NCBI GenBank assembly: GCA_022845955.1
Contig: AP025576.1
Location: 6,882,001 to 6,946,000, forward strand
Source of the DNA: Lachnospiraceae bacterium
GTDB taxonomy: Bacteria > Bacillota > Clostridia > Lachnospirales > Lachnospiraceae
Direction: 5' to 3'
Length of the DNA: 64,000 bases
The notes below the pieces were generated by a model. It saw nothing but the letters and a program-made list of their open reading frames with translations. It was not told the origin of the DNA and searched no databases. Each line of letters begins with the position of its first letter. Positions within the stretch are counted from its first letter, which is position 1. Positions 24,609 to 33,253 of this stretch are shown here, one piece after another. Made by a program: the position numbers and the translations under genes.

Positions 24609-26030
24609 TCAGGGGAGGACATGGGGCATAAAATGAGTGATCAGACGTTCCATCAGCCGCGTTTTCTCCCCATCCAGCCGGGGATTGTCCATCTGATTTT
24701 CATATTCACCCGGATCCTGCTTCAAATCCAGAAATTCCCTGTGATTATGCCCATCCTTCTGCACATGGATATATTTATAGCTTCCATCGGTAACTGCACA
24801 AAAGCCTTCCGATTCACTAAAGGTATAGGAAAGGAATTCCTTCCTCTCCTGCAGCGCGTACCCGTCACAGGGAATCGGCTCCGCCCCCGCCGCGTTCAGA
24901 CAGGTGGGAAGAATATCCGTCAGATTAACCTTCCCTTTCTCCGTTACAGAAGTTTGCTGTCCCGGAAAACGTACCAGCATGGGAATACGCCACACATCAT
25001 CATAAGCACAGTCATGCTTTCCCCACACACCATGGTTCCCCAGCATTTCCCCATGATCCGCCGTAAATATCACAAGTACATTTTCCCCATACCGTTTCCG
25101 TGCCGCCTCCAGTATTTTTCCCACTTCGTCGTCAATCAATGCCACATTAGCATAATAGCTGATCTGCAGCTGCTTCCAGTACTCCTCCGTATAATTCCTG
25201 CAGGCATGTTCCGGTGCCGTCCCGCAGCCGTCAATATGACCCCCTCCATAATAGCTGTTATGATGGATCCGGCTTTCCTCCTTAAGTTCACCTTCTTTAT
25301 ACCGGCGCACAGGAAGCCTTTCCTGATTTACCCTTTCATAATATTCCTGTGGGGCGTCAAAAGGATAGTGAGGACCGCTGAAAGAAATCCAGGTAAACTG
25401 CCGGCCATCCTCCGCGCTGCTTTCTTCCAGAAACTTTGCTCCGCAATCCCCTACCCAGGCATCGGGATGCCAGCGGACCGGCCCGGGAAATGGAAACACC
25501 TTCCCCCGGGAGTTATCCCAGGTTAGATCCCTGTATTTCTTCAGATAGCCTGCTTTGTCCAATTCCTTGCTATAATCATCATAGTACCATACGGATACCT
25601 GCTTATCATCCTGCAGCTCCAGATGGTCTATACCAAGTGACATATAATAATCTCTGAAATCATCGTAAGGTAATGTTTTATCCGCTCTGGTTTCGTCATA
25701 TGGCACGGGGGCAAAATGACATTTTCCTATCATGGAGGTGGCATATCCCGCTTTTTTCAGTTCCGTGAAAATGTTTGGAATATCCTGGTCCAGAGGACAT
25801 TTTCGGAAATTACTATATGCTCCGCTATGATGCGGATACAGCCCCGTCAGCATAGAACACCGTGCAGGCAGACATAAAGGACTCACCGTATAGCAGTTTT
25901 CATACTTTGTCCCCTGCTCCATCAGGCTGTCGATATACGGAGTCTTAACCGCGGTACCCCCATAACAGCTCAGAGTATCCAAACGCATTTCATCGCAGGT
26001 AATCAATATGATTGCCGGTCTGTTTGACAT
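24609..26030 (-). CDS. Type I sulfatase (Cys-type, needs formylglycine maturation)
   Basis: 473 residues of the alkaline-phosphatase/sulfatase superfamily. It opens MSNRPAIILITCDEMRLDTL with the metal-binding Asp pair (D13). The modification motif is SPLCLPARCSMLTG (C53-x-P-x-R), where Cys becomes formylglycine. Further metal ligands are in VIFTADHGEMLGNHGVWGKH. No signal peptide, so it is probably cytosolic, acting on imported sulfated sugars or small esters. No obvious anaerobic sulfatase-maturating enzyme lies in this window. GGGAGG precedes the ATG. It splits the response regulator from its likely kinase. Confidence 0.93.
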   Translation of the reverse strand: MSNRPAIILITCDEMRLDTLSCYGGTAVKTPYIDSLMEQGTKYENCYTVSPLCLPARCSMLTGLYPHHSGAYSNFRKCPLDQDIPNIFTELKKAGYATSMIGKCHFAPVPYDETRADKTLPYDDFRDYYMSLGIDHLELQDDKQVSVWYYDDYSKELDKAGYLKKYRDLTWDNSRGKVFPFPGPVRWHPDAWVGDCGAKFLEESSAEDGRQFTWISFSGPHYPFDAPQEYYERVNQERLPVRRYKEGELKEESRIHHNSYYGGGHIDGCGTAPEHACRNYTEEYWKQLQISYYANVALIDDEVGKILEAARKRYGENVLVIFTADHGEMLGNHGVWGKHDCAYDDVWRIPMLVRFPGQQTSVTEKGKVNLTDILPTCLNAAGAEPIPCDGYALQERKEFLSYTFSESEGFCAVTDGSYKYIHVQKDGHNHREFLDLKQDPGEYENQMDNPRLDGEKTRLMERLITHFMPHVLP

Positions 26031-26207
26031 ATTTTATTCCTCCCTTTTCGTATGGCCTTCCCCATGGCCTTTTTATTCATATTGCACCTGATCCGGGTTT
26101 TTTTCAATCATTTTGTTCCTTACCAAAGAAAAGAGGGGACAGGGAATACTGCACCCTGAAAAATATATAGGGATTACAAGCCGGTATAAATATGATAATA
26201 TAAAAAT

Positions 26208-26228
26208 AAGTCTGTAATCCACAGACTT
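26208..26228 (+). promoter_or_regulatory. Perfect 8-bp inverted repeat before the kinase gene
   Basis: AAGTCTGT-N5-ACAGACTT, just downstream of TATAAA/TATGATAATA promoter-like sequence and about 27 bases before the kinase start. It may be an operator or a leader hairpin. Confidence 0.4.
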
Positions 26229-26254
26229 AAATTCGGACAAAATGAGGTGAGACA

Positions 26255-27676
26255 ATGAGGAAGACCCTCTACCTGAAATTCCTGCTCGCATACCTGATAT
26301 TCGGCTTTTTCGGCTTCATTGTGGTAGCTACCTTCGGATCCAGCATGACCCTGGAGCATATGAAAAGAGAAAAAGCGGACACTCTTTATAAAGAAGCGAC
26401 CCTCATCGCCAACACCTATGCATCGGATCTGTACAACAACGAGGCCTCCCTGGAAACCGTCAAGGTCCAGCTGGATTCCCTCGCTGTATATCTGGATTCC
26501 ACCATATGGATCATCAACCCTTCCGGCCGTATGATCATGGATACCGATACCCCCGTGGATTTGGATCATCCCCGTATAGTGGAGGGTTTTAACGCCACGG
26601 AAACGGCAGGATCTTATTACACTATCGGCAACTTTTTCAACAGCTTTGACCAGGAAATGCTGAGCGTCTATGCCCCTATCACCTCTGATTTCAAGGTAAG
26701 GGGTTATGTAGTCATCCATACCGCCATGGCCGCCCTTCGCTCCACCAGTGAAAGCCTGTTGAGCATTTCCTACATCATCCTGGTAATCCTTTTCCTTCTT
26801 TCCCTTATTATTCTCATCTTTTTTACGGAGATGGTCTACCTGCCTCTCCGGAAAATAACGGAAGCTACCGAGCAGTATGCCGCAGGCAACCTGCATTACG
26901 AATTCCAGGTTGACAGCGAGGATGAAATCGGTTATCTCGCCGCTTCCCTGTCCTACATGGCCAGTGAAATTGCCCGGGGAGAGGACAACCAGAAAAAATT
27001 TATCGCCAACGTTTCCCACGACTTCCGTTCCCCCCTTACCTCCATCAAAGGCTATCTGGAAGCTATGCTGGACGGCACCATCCCTCCCGATCTACACGAG
27101 AAATACCTGAAAATCGTGCTGAACGAAACGGAACGCTTAACCAAGCTCACCAACAGCCTGCTCACTCTGAATAACCTGAATACCCGGGGAATGGTATTGG
27201 AAAAAACAGATTTTGATATCAATTCCATCATCCGCAATACTGCTGCCTCCTTCGAAGGAACCTGCCAGCAAAAGCACATTGCGATTGAACTGGTGCTCAC
27301 CGGCGAGCAGCTTTCCGTGAACGGGGATATGGGGAAAATCCAGCAGGTGCTCTACAACCTAATGGACAACGCCATCAAATTTTCCCATTCCGACTCCGTC
27401 ATCAAAATAGAAACCACAGAAAAAAGGAATAAAGTCTTTGTTTCCGTAAAAGACAGTGGGATCGGCATCCCCAAGGACAGCCTGAAGCTCATTTGGGATC
27501 GTTTCTATAAAACGGATCTTTCCCGGGGTAAAGATAAGAAGGGCACCGGCCTCGGTTTGTCCATCACTAAAGAAATCATCCAGTCCCATAATGAAAATAT
27601 CAATGTTATCAGTACGGAAGGCGTGGGCACTGAATTCATTTTCAGCCTTCCCCTTACGGACGAAGAAGACGAATAA
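26255..27676 (+). CDS. HAMP-domain sensor histidine kinase
   Basis: 473 residues: a membrane segment at about 7-27, an extracellular PAS-like sensor region, a second segment at about 170-192, HAMP (about 193-245), the H box IANVSHDFRSPLTSIKGYLE, N box QVLYNLMDNAIKFSH, and G boxes DSGIGIPKDS and GTGLGLSITKEI. It is complete. GAGGTGAG precedes the ATG. It probably pairs with the OmpR regulator at 23847, but here it has its own upstream region because the sulfatase lies between them. Confidence 0.95.
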   Translation: MRKTLYLKFLLAYLIFGFFGFIVVATFGSSMTLEHMKREKADTLYKEATLIANTYASDLYNNEASLETVKVQLDSLAVYLDSTIWIINPSGRMIMDTDTPVDLDHPRIVEGFNATETAGSYYTIGNFFNSFDQEMLSVYAPITSDFKVRGYVVIHTAMAALRSTSESLLSISYIILVILFLLSLIILIFFTEMVYLPLRKITEATEQYAAGNLHYEFQVDSEDEIGYLAASLSYMASEIARGEDNQKKFIANVSHDFRSPLTSIKGYLEAMLDGTIPPDLHEKYLKIVLNETERLTKLTNSLLTLNNLNTRGMVLEKTDFDINSIIRNTAASFEGTCQQKHIAIELVLTGEQLSVNGDMGKIQQVLYNLMDNAIKFSHSDSVIKIETTEKRNKVFVSVKDSGIGIPKDSLKLIWDRFYKTDLSRGKDKKGTGLGLSITKEIIQSHNENINVISTEGVGTEFIFSLPLTDEEDE

Positions 27677-27849
27677 AGAGTACCGCCTGCGGCGGTTTAT
27701 GGACAGAAATAATAACGGTTCCGACCGGTTGTTCTTATTCCCGGTAATGGCAGAAACAGCATATGTTTCTGCCATTTCTTTGTTTACAGAGACCTGTCTG
27801 AACTATTGCACTCTTCCAGATATTACTTGAAAAAAAGAAGTATAGGGTA

Positions 27850-27909
27850 TTGACTTCTGTCATACAGTGTTTTATAGTGTACTTGTACAATAAGTACACT
27901 ATAAAACAC
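27850..27909 (+). promoter_or_regulatory. GntR promoter with overlapping 18-bp operator
   Basis: TTGACT (27850-27855), 17 bases, TATAGT (27873-27878). A perfect inverted repeat GTGTTTTATAGTGTACTT (27867-27884) / complement (27892-27909) covers the -10 and start point. This AGTGTA...TACACT type of operator suits YtrA-like GntR repressors, so the GntR protein encoded next probably represses its own operon. Confidence 0.85.
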
Positions 27910-27923
27910 TCCGGAGGGGTTTT

Positions 27924-28304
27924 GTGGAAATTATAATCAGTAATAATTCAAGCAAGCCCATTTACGAACAGATTACCTCACAGATAAAAGCGATGATAAT
28001 GAACGGGCAGCTGCAGGCCGGGGATGCTATCCCTTCCATGCGGGCTCTGGCAAAATCACTTCATATCAGTGTCATTACTGTTCAAAAGGCTTATGAAGAC
28101 CTGCAAAGAGACGGATTTATCGAAACCACTGTCGGACGCGGCAGCTTCGTATCCGCAAGAAACAATGATTTTTATCAGGAGGAACAGCAGCGCAGGGTGG
28201 AAGAATTACTGCAGGAAGCCGCCGAGGCAGCCCGTACCTGTGGTATCCCGCTGGAAAAGCTGCAGCAAATCCTGGCTTTGTTCTATGAAGATTCCTGGAA
28301 TTAA
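27924..28304 (+). CDS. GntR-family repressor, YtrA subfamily
   Basis: 126 residues from a GTG start, 5 bases after GGAGGGG. The winged-helix domain (about 8-75) has PIYEQITSQIKAMIMNGQLQ and AGDAIPSMRALAKSLHISVI, with VQKAYEDLQRDGFIET, and a short C-terminal helical tail instead of a large effector domain. This is typical of YtrA regulators that control ABC transporters encoded beside them. The ABC ATPase starts about 40 bases later. The operator at 27867-27909 supports autoregulation. Confidence 0.93.
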   Translation: MEIIISNNSSKPIYEQITSQIKAMIMNGQLQAGDAIPSMRALAKSLHISVITVQKAYEDLQRDGFIETTVGRGSFVSARNNDFYQEEQQRRVEELLQEAAEAARTCGIPLEKLQQILALFYEDSWN

Positions 28305-28345
28305 ATGAATAAGTTGGCGTGTCCTGCACGCAGATGGGAGAAGAT

Positions 28346-29209
28346 ATGGAACCCGCATTACAGATAACCAACCTGACAAAAGAATATCCCGGCTTTAAGC
28401 TGGATCATGTATCCTTTACCCTTCCCCGGGGTACCATCATGGGCCTGATAGGGGAAAACGGCGCCGGCAAAAGTACTACCATCAATGCCGTACTGGATCT
28501 GATCAAACGGGATGACGGCTCCATTACTTACTGGGGGAAGGAGCTTTCCCAGGACCCCAGACAGCTGAAGGAGGATATCGGTGTTGTTTTCGACGGAATC
28601 AACTTTTATGAAACCCTGACTCCTGCCAAGGTAGGAAAAATATCCGCTGCCGCCTACCGCCAATGGGATCCGGCTGTTTACAAAAGCTACCTGGAAAAAT
28701 TCCAGCTGCCTTCGGACAAGGAAATCAAAACCTTTTCCAAAGGCATGAAAATGAAGCTGTGCATTGCCAATGCCCTCTCCCACGATCCCAAGCTGCTTAT
28801 TCTGGACGAAGCCACCAGCGGCCTGGATCCGGTTATGAGAGATGATATCCTGGATGTATTCCTGGATTTTATCCAGGATGAAAACCACTCCATCCTGATG
28901 TCCTCCCATATCACAACGGATCTGGAAAAGGTGGCGGATTACATCACCTTTATCCATGAAGGGAAAATCATCTTTTCCAGGACAAAAGATGAACTGATCT
29001 ATAATTATGGCATTATGCGCTGCGGAAAGGATGATTTTTCCAGGATCGATCCCGGGGATATCCTGGCTTACCGGAAAGAGGATTACCAATGGAACGTTCT
29101 TGTTGCGGATCGGGAAAAAGCCATGTCCCGTTACCGCAGCATCGTGGTGGACCATCCTACCATTGATGATATACTTTTGCTTTATGTAAAGGGGGAAGCT
29201 GTGAAATGA
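28346..29209 (+). CDS. ABC transporter ATP-binding protein (YtrB-like)
   Basis: 287 residues from ATG 28346 (MEPALQITNLTKEYPGFKLD), preceded by GGGAGAAG. An earlier in-frame start at 28319 has no ribosome site. Walker A is IGENGAGKSTT, the signature FSKGMKMKLCIANAL, Walker B LLILDEATSGLDPV, H-loop SSHI. The single-domain ATPase fits ABC-2 exporters controlled by YtrA-type repressors, often tied to cell-envelope stress. It overlaps the permease start by 4 bases. Confidence 0.94.
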   Translation: MEPALQITNLTKEYPGFKLDHVSFTLPRGTIMGLIGENGAGKSTTINAVLDLIKRDDGSITYWGKELSQDPRQLKEDIGVVFDGINFYETLTPAKVGKISAAAYRQWDPAVYKSYLEKFQLPSDKEIKTFSKGMKMKLCIANALSHDPKLLILDEATSGLDPVMRDDILDVFLDFIQDENHSILMSSHITTDLEKVADYITFIHEGKIIFSRTKDELIYNYGIMRCGKDDFSRIDPGDILAYRKEDYQWNVLVADREKAMSRYRSIVVDHPTIDDILLLYVKGEAVK

Positions 29210-29856
29210 AAAGCTTGATATTAAAGGATATTTACAACATCATGCATAATATGCGCTCCCTGGCCCTGCTTCTGGTACTCTTTATCGTACTTATGGTTCC
29301 CCAGGGCGGCCCTTCGGCCTATCTGATTACCAGCTGCCTGCTGTGCAGTATGATGGTAATGACCACCTTTTCTTTCGATAATACTTCCAAATGGGAAAAA
29401 TATGCCCTGGTAATGCCCATAACCAAAAAGGATCTGGTAGCCGCCAAATTCCTTGTACTGCTTCTCTTCTGTATATTCGGCGTGGTATCCGGCCTGGTAC
29501 TGGGCGTGGCCGGAGGGCTTCTTTTCAAAAGCTTTCATCTGAATTCTGCAGACGACTGGCTGATGCTCCTCATGGTAGCTGCCGCGGGCCTGGCTATCGG
29601 TATTTTCTTCGGAAGCCTGGTCATCCCCCTGCTCTTTAAATTCGGTGCGGAAAAGGCCAGAATGCTTTCCATTGCCGCTTTTGCCGCCCCTACTGCCATT
29701 GGCCTCGGATTATACAGGCTGCTTGCCGTGTTCGGCATTTCCATTTCGGATAAATTCGTTACTAAGCTGCTGTACCTGTCACCGCTGCTTGTCATCCTAT
29801 GGGCATACCTGATGTACCGCATCAGTCTCCGTATTTTCCAGAACCAGGATCTCTGA
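29206..29856 (+). CDS. ABC-2 type permease
   Basis: 216 residues with about six membrane segments (for example SLALLLVLFIVLMV, FLVLLLFCIFGVVSGLVLG and WLMLLMVAAAGLAIGIFFGS). This ABC-2 permease is translationally coupled to the ATPase (ATGA overlap) and forms the membrane half of the exporter. It opens MKSLILKDIYNIMHNMRSLA, as usual for the family. Substrate unknown. The operon ends at the terminator 29899-29937. Confidence 0.9.
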   Translation: MKSLILKDIYNIMHNMRSLALLLVLFIVLMVPQGGPSAYLITSCLLCSMMVMTTFSFDNTSKWEKYALVMPITKKDLVAAKFLVLLLFCIFGVVSGLVLGVAGGLLFKSFHLNSADDWLMLLMVAAAGLAIGIFFGSLVIPLLFKFGAEKARMLSIAAFAAPTAIGLGLYRLLAVFGISISDKFVTKLLYLSPLLVILWAYLMYRISLRIFQNQDL

Positions 29857-29898
29857 TCCCGGTTTTCGGAGCAAAGGCAGCCGGATGCTCCCACGCAG

Positions 29899-29937
29899 AA
29901 AACGGCCGTCCTGCCGGATAAGCAGGGCGTCCGTTTT
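29899..29937 (+). terminator. Terminator of the GntR-ABC operon
   Basis: 16-bp imperfect stem AAAACGGCCGTCCTGC / GCAGGGCGTCCGTTTT with a 7-base loop, continuing into TTTTGCTGTTTG. It also lies just past the 3' end of the convergent AraC gene. Confidence 0.7.
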
Positions 29938-29950
29938 GCTGTTTGTTATT

Positions 29951-30820
29951 TTATATCGTGGAATTCCCGATTTTTTCTTTTTCTATAGGAATCCATATCT
30001 CTACAATGGAACCGCTATTCCCGCCGCTGAAACGTTCATCGTAATACTCCACGCAATATTTTTTTCCGTCCAGCAGCTTTTCTGTATATCCCTCTTCGTT
30101 TGTATCCAGCCATTCATCCATGGCATTATTTTCGCTCTCATACCCATTGGATACATAAATCTCAAAAGAAGCATATCTGCCGGGCGGCAGTTCCAATAAG
30201 GTATATGCCTTATCCACTTCCTTATTTGAAACCGCATGTCCCACATAAACAGTGCACAGGTCTCCCTCATACATTCTTACTTCATATCCATGACCGGATA
30301 CTTCATTTTTGAGAGGTTTTTCTGCACTCAGCTCTTCAAAAGCATTCCATACCTCCCATGTTTGGCTTCCATCCCCGCAAGTACCCGCAAGGAGGATACG
30401 GCCCTGCTTTATAATATTGGGATTCAGAAGCATCCCTCCTCTCAGCCTGTTGGTAAATCGCATAACCAGAGTCTCCGCACTGATTATTTCAGGCCGACAT
30501 CCCTGTTTTCTATATTCGCTGGGAGAGATTCCCTGCACATCTCCGAACGTTCTGGAAAAAGCCTGTGCGGAATGGAAACCACAGTTCAAAGCAATATTCA
30601 GGATGGTATCCTCCCCGGAACTAAGCATCTTGCAGGCATAAAGAATCCTTCTGTCCCGAATATAAGCGGCCACGCTTTTGCCCACCACAGCAGTAAATAA
30701 CCTATGAAAATAAAAAGCGGAAAAATAAAATTTTTCCGACAGCAGTTCCAGATTCACAGGCTCCTCCAGATGCTCATCAATATATTTTAATGCCTCTCCA
30801 ATTTTTATGAAGTTGTTCAA
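29951..30820 (-). CDS. AraC-family regulator with GyrI-like effector domain
   Basis: 289 residues from a TTG start, seven bases after GGAGG. Two helix-turn-helix motifs of the AraC type occupy about 1-105 (VNLELLSEKFYFSAFYFHRL, ILNIALNCGFHSAQAFSRTF, ISPSEYRKQG). The C-terminal part (about 125-289) is a GyrI-like small-molecule-binding domain, as in Rob/SoxS-type multidrug regulators (PGRYASFEIYVSNGYE, with a Tyr/Trp-rich pocket). It probably responds to a hydrophobic or cationic compound. A palindrome lies in its promoter. Confidence 0.9.
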   Translation of the reverse strand: MNNFIKIGEALKYIDEHLEEPVNLELLSEKFYFSAFYFHRLFTAVVGKSVAAYIRDRRILYACKMLSSGEDTILNIALNCGFHSAQAFSRTFGDVQGISPSEYRKQGCRPEIISAETLVMRFTNRLRGGMLLNPNIIKQGRILLAGTCGDGSQTWEVWNAFEELSAEKPLKNEVSGHGYEVRMYEGDLCTVYVGHAVSNKEVDKAYTLLELPPGRYASFEIYVSNGYESENNAMDEWLDTNEEGYTEKLLDGKKYCVEYYDERFSGGNSGSIVEIWIPIEKEKIGNSTI

Positions 30821-30840
30821 TGCACCACCTCCGCGCTTAT

Positions 30841-30866
30841 TTTGTAGCGGCTACAAAAATAGTATA
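30841..30866 (-). promoter_or_regulatory. Palindromic operator beside the -10 of the AraC-family gene
   Basis: TTTGTAGC-N-GCTACAAA at 30841-30857 directly follows a minus-strand TATACT (30866-30861), so a bound protein would cover the transcription start. Autoregulation is likely. Confidence 0.55.
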
Positions 30867-30966
30867 AAAAACAAAATTCTCCCTGTCTTAACATTTCTTG
30901 CCTGGTTTTGTATCCCCTACACAAAACCGGCGCCGGAAATGATCCGGCGCCGAGTTTCTGAAAATC

Positions 30967-31671
30967 TCAAACGGGCAAAGTATAGTTTGTATTTTTCCCC
31001 TGTCCCTTTTGCACAAGCAGACCCTTTTCCGACATCTTTTTCAACATACGGCCGGCCGCGGTCTGTCCCAGGCCCAATACTTCTTCCACATCCTTGCGTA
31101 CGATTACTCCATGCTTTTTGACTGATTCCAGGACTTTTTCTTCCAGCTCATTTTCCGCATCCGGTTTCTCTATCCCTTCATTCCTGTTCGGCAGAATAAT
31201 TTTAAACGCATTGCCAGTCGTTTTGATTACCGGTACTTTACCACTGTTTTCGTAGGACTTTATAATCTTTCTCATACCGGTGCCATATGCCTCGATCAAC
31301 TCCAGTCTATAGAAGATATTGGCAAGCTTTGAATTGCGGCATACGGACAGCCCAAGCACGATATCATCCAGCGATACACCGGCGGGCAAACCGCCAATCG
31401 TTATAAATTCGATACGATCCTTATAAATGCTGATAAACGTGCTGGCACTGAACGAGTAGTCCCGGTGTACCAGGGAATTTAAAAGGGCTTCCCTAACAGC
31501 CACCTCCGGGTAATCGCGCTCATCAATCCGCCGCAGTTTCTCAAAAGTAGCCCTGGTTTGATTCCGTATATCAATAAAATCGTACGCGTCATTCAGTTGC
31601 TGCAGCAAGGAGCCGGAAAACTCCCGCCCGGCAAACTCTTTGGCAGTGGCTTCAAAGGTTAAATTCTGCAT
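30967..31671 (-). pseudogene. 5'-truncated ATP-binding (divergent AAA-4/Schlafen AlbA_2 family) protein
   Basis: The recognisable part starts MQNLTFEATAKEFAGREFSG (31671) and contains the C-terminal half of the transcriptional-regulator/ATP-dependent helicase-like family: a GHKL-type HATPase_c_4 domain (YPEVAVREALLNSLVHRDYS, IEAYGTGMRKIIKSYENSGK) and a final winged helix (VRKDVEEVLGLGQTAAGRML). Complete relatives are ~400-500 residues and begin with an AlbA_2 DNA-binding domain, which is missing. The frame continues open to 31818 but only as antiparallel junk overlapping the MFS gene. It is probably a remnant. Confidence 0.65.
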
Positions 31672-31730
31672 TCTAACGCTTCTTATCAATAACAGTGTTA
31701 GAATATGCAAAGAACATAATTCCAGGACTG

Positions 31731-33041
31731 CTACCCTTCCTCTTCGGCATCCAATGCCTTTATTTCCCGATTTCCATACCAGTAGAAACTGGCAGCAGCT
31801 CCAAGGACACCCGTACACAAAAACATCAGGGCCATGCCGCTGCCCTTACCGGCACCCACAAGCATACCCAAAAAGGCTGCCGCCCGGGAACCGCCGCTCA
31901 TAAACGGTTCGAATACATAGTCCGCGAGCCAGCCGCCCAGAAGGATCCCTGCGGGAATGCTGGAATACTGCAAAGCATTCCGTACCGCAAAAATCCGCCC
32001 CTGAATTTCCCGGGGAACCCGGTTGTACAGTATCTGCTGCTGTCCTGCGGAAAGAAAGGGGATCGGAACACTGGCAGCAAGACCTGCCAGGCTCCATATC
32101 CAGACATTTCTGCCAAGACCCATACACAGATCCCCAAATAAAAAGGAAAATGCGGCAGACAGATATAACATTTTTACGGGTTTCCCTTTTATTCTCCCGG
32201 CAGCCACAAGCAGGCCGCCTGCAATGCCTCCCATTCCCAGGACACTGCTCACCATTCCCATAAGCTGCTCATTTCCTCCGGTCCGTGCCAGCAGCATGGG
32301 GGACAGGATATTCTCATAGGTCAGCCGTGAAAGGAAATTAATGAGGCACATACTGAGAATCATAGAAGCCAGCCCCTTCCTTTCCTTAAGGAAAGCAATG
32401 CCATCCTTCAGCCCGGAAAAGGGCGTTTCCTTCTTTTTCTCTCCTGTCTGTTCCTCCGGGATACGGATAAACAGAAGAAGCACACAAAACGCAAATACAA
32501 AGCTGCATAAATCCAGGAGTATCACTCCCTCCAGCCCCCAAAACGCGCTGACAGAAGCTGCCATCACCGGTGTTACTACGGTAAGAAGGTTATTGGAAAA
32601 GGAATCCATACCGCTGGCTCTTGCATACAGCTCCCTGGGAACCAGGATTCCGATAGCCACCGACTGTGCAGGCTGCTGAAAAGCGTTCATAAACCCGGTT
32701 ATGGCATTCGCCACATAAATATGCCATATTTCCAGCCTGCCGCCCGCCAGCATTCCCCAGATAAAAACCGTGCACAGGGCCGCAACCGAATCGGATACCA
32801 GCATAATTGTCTTTTTGCTGTGTCTGTCTATAAAAGAACCCGCCAGCAGACTGACAATAATATAAGGCACATACGAACAAAAGGTCATCAGAGATACCGC
32901 CATGGCGGAATCCGTCTGTTTATAGGCCCAAATCACCAAAGCAAAACCGGTCATTGCGCTTCCCAGCTGGGAAACGGATTGGCTGAGCCAAAATATAATG
33001 TAACATGTAAATCCACTCTTTTTATTTTTTATATTATTCAT
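31731..33041 (-). CDS. MFS efflux transporter (macrolide-efflux-like)
   Basis: 436 residues with 12 predicted membrane segments. Motif A-like sequence is SLLAGSFIDRHSKKTIMLVS between segments 2 and 3, and a second half-repeat has GVILLDLCSFVFAFCVLLLF. Similarity is to the MFS_3/EntS and Mef-type drug exporters. AAGGAG lies eight bases before the ATG. A 31-codon ORF with a strong ribosome site and an internal hairpin lies 62 bases upstream, as in drug-inducible exporters under attenuation. The substrate is therefore likely an antibiotic or other toxic compound, unproven. Confidence 0.9.
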   Translation of the reverse strand: MNNIKNKKSGFTCYIIFWLSQSVSQLGSAMTGFALVIWAYKQTDSAMAVSLMTFCSYVPYIIVSLLAGSFIDRHSKKTIMLVSDSVAALCTVFIWGMLAGGRLEIWHIYVANAITGFMNAFQQPAQSVAIGILVPRELYARASGMDSFSNNLLTVVTPVMAASVSAFWGLEGVILLDLCSFVFAFCVLLLFIRIPEEQTGEKKKETPFSGLKDGIAFLKERKGLASMILSMCLINFLSRLTYENILSPMLLARTGGNEQLMGMVSSVLGMGGIAGGLLVAAGRIKGKPVKMLYLSAAFSFLFGDLCMGLGRNVWIWSLAGLAASVPIPFLSAGQQQILYNRVPREIQGRIFAVRNALQYSSIPAGILLGGWLADYVFEPFMSGGSRAAAFLGMLVGAGKGSGMALMFLCTGVLGAAASFYWYGNREIKALDAEEEG

Positions 33042-33103
33042 TGGTTTTCTCCTTATAGTTAATTATTTCCTATAAGTACAAAATCCAATGCGGGCGGCGG
33101 TTA

Positions 33104-33199
33104 TTATTTCAAAACAGTAAACCTCTGCACAAGTTCCGCCCATACACTGAACCTTGTACAGAGTAATGCATCCATGATTATTTCCTCATGTCTTTTCAT
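33104..33199 (-). CDS. Putative 31-residue leader peptide of the MFS exporter
   Basis: ATG at 33199, six bases after GGAAGGAG, a stronger ribosome site than most genes here. The peptide starts MKRHEEIIMDALLCTRFSVW and ends RFTVLK. The coding bases 33123-33163 form a hairpin, CTCTGCACAAG-TTC paired with GAACCTTGTACAGAG (one mismatch, one bulge). Ribosome stalling in this frame would remodel that fold, the logic of attenuation leaders before resistance genes. It has no signal or domain of its own. Confidence 0.55.
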   Translation of the reverse strand: MKRHEEIIMDALLCTRFSVWAELVQRFTVLK

Positions 33200-33253
33200 T
33201 CTATCTCCTTCCATTAAAACAGACCGCATAGATACTTTATCGGATTATACCAC

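Noticed and set aside
31695..32141. Plus-strand frames across the MFS exporter
   Set aside because: Antisense readings of a 12-segment transporter; no starts with ribosome sites.
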